Source of the DNA: an uncultured Phocaeicola sp.
GTDB taxonomy: Bacteria > Bacteroidota > Bacteroidia > Bacteroidales > Bacteroidaceae
NCBI GenBank assembly: GCA_944321335.1
Contig: CALUKX010000019.1
Location: forward strand, 1-42,145
Direction: 5' to 3'
DNA: 42,145 nucleotides
The translations under genes and the position numbers were made by a program. The notes below the pieces were generated by a model that saw nothing but the letters and a program-made list of their open reading frames with translations, was not told the DNA's origin and did not search any database. Position 1 is the first letter of the stretch. Every line of letters begins with the position of its first letter. Positions 42,090 to 42,145 of this stretch are shown here, one piece after another.

Positions 42090-42145
42090 AGAAAACGATT
42101 GAAAAAGTTGTGGGAATGAAATATTTTTAGTATCTTTATAGCTGA

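Overview
The window looks like a chromosomal piece of a gut Bacteroidaceae member (Bacteroides or Phocaeicola type; species not resolvable by eye). The basis is: TAnnTTTG -7 promoter boxes instead of TATAAT, almost no Shine-Dalgarno sequences, an rRNA operon end with a Bacteroides-like 23S tail, and a SusC/SusD polysaccharide utilization locus (PUL) controlled by a hybrid two-component system (HTCS).

Layout. 1-332: 3' end of 23S rRNA, 5S rRNA and terminator. 331-3603 (minus): a helical unknown protein, an exported NodB-like deacetylase and L-aspartate oxidase (nadB). 3738-7885 (plus): a small membrane PH-domain protein, a dihydrolipoyl dehydrogenase, a PBP4-type D-Ala-D-Ala carboxypeptidase and an SDR dehydrogenase. 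7959-11959 (minus): a NodB deacetylase and a giant DUF2723 membrane protein. 12071-21942 (minus): a housekeeping block with znuC/znuA (no permease seen), mnmD, a DedA-like protein, an unknown membrane protein, purD, a DPP-IV-like S9 peptidase, an RlmL-like rRNA methyltransferase and cysE. 22064-24640 (plus): a 43-residue basic microprotein and a TonB-dependent receptor. 24803-25867 (minus): mnmA behind a short leader with its own promoter and intrinsic terminator, possibly a small RNA.

26145-41950 is a compact arabinan PUL: a GH51 arabinofuranosidase (minus), divergent from an HTCS sensor/regulator (plus), followed by susC, susD, a surface glycan-binding lipoprotein and a GH43 endo-arabinanase lipoprotein, closed by a strong terminator. 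The expected flow is: the GH43 cuts arabinan outside the cell, the binding lipoprotein and SusD hold it, SusC imports oligosaccharides, GH51 releases arabinose in the periplasm, and the HTCS senses an intermediate and switches on both arms.

The most notable observation is regulatory. The abf promoter and the susC promoter, 4.4 kb apart and pointing opposite ways, share the same layout: two 11-bp direct repeats (CAAATGTCTAC / CATTTGTCCAC and CAAAAATCCTC / CAAATGTCCAC) separated by 10 bp, followed after exactly 21 bp by a TAnnTTTG box. The HTCS gene instead has a canonical TTTG-N20-TAnnTTTG promoter. This is a strong candidate for the HTCS operator. Other points worth checking are the mnmA leader/sRNA, a mosaic inverted-repeat element at 24666-24753, the duplicated SSGWW domain in the binding lipoprotein, the GC-rich PUL core, and the microprotein.
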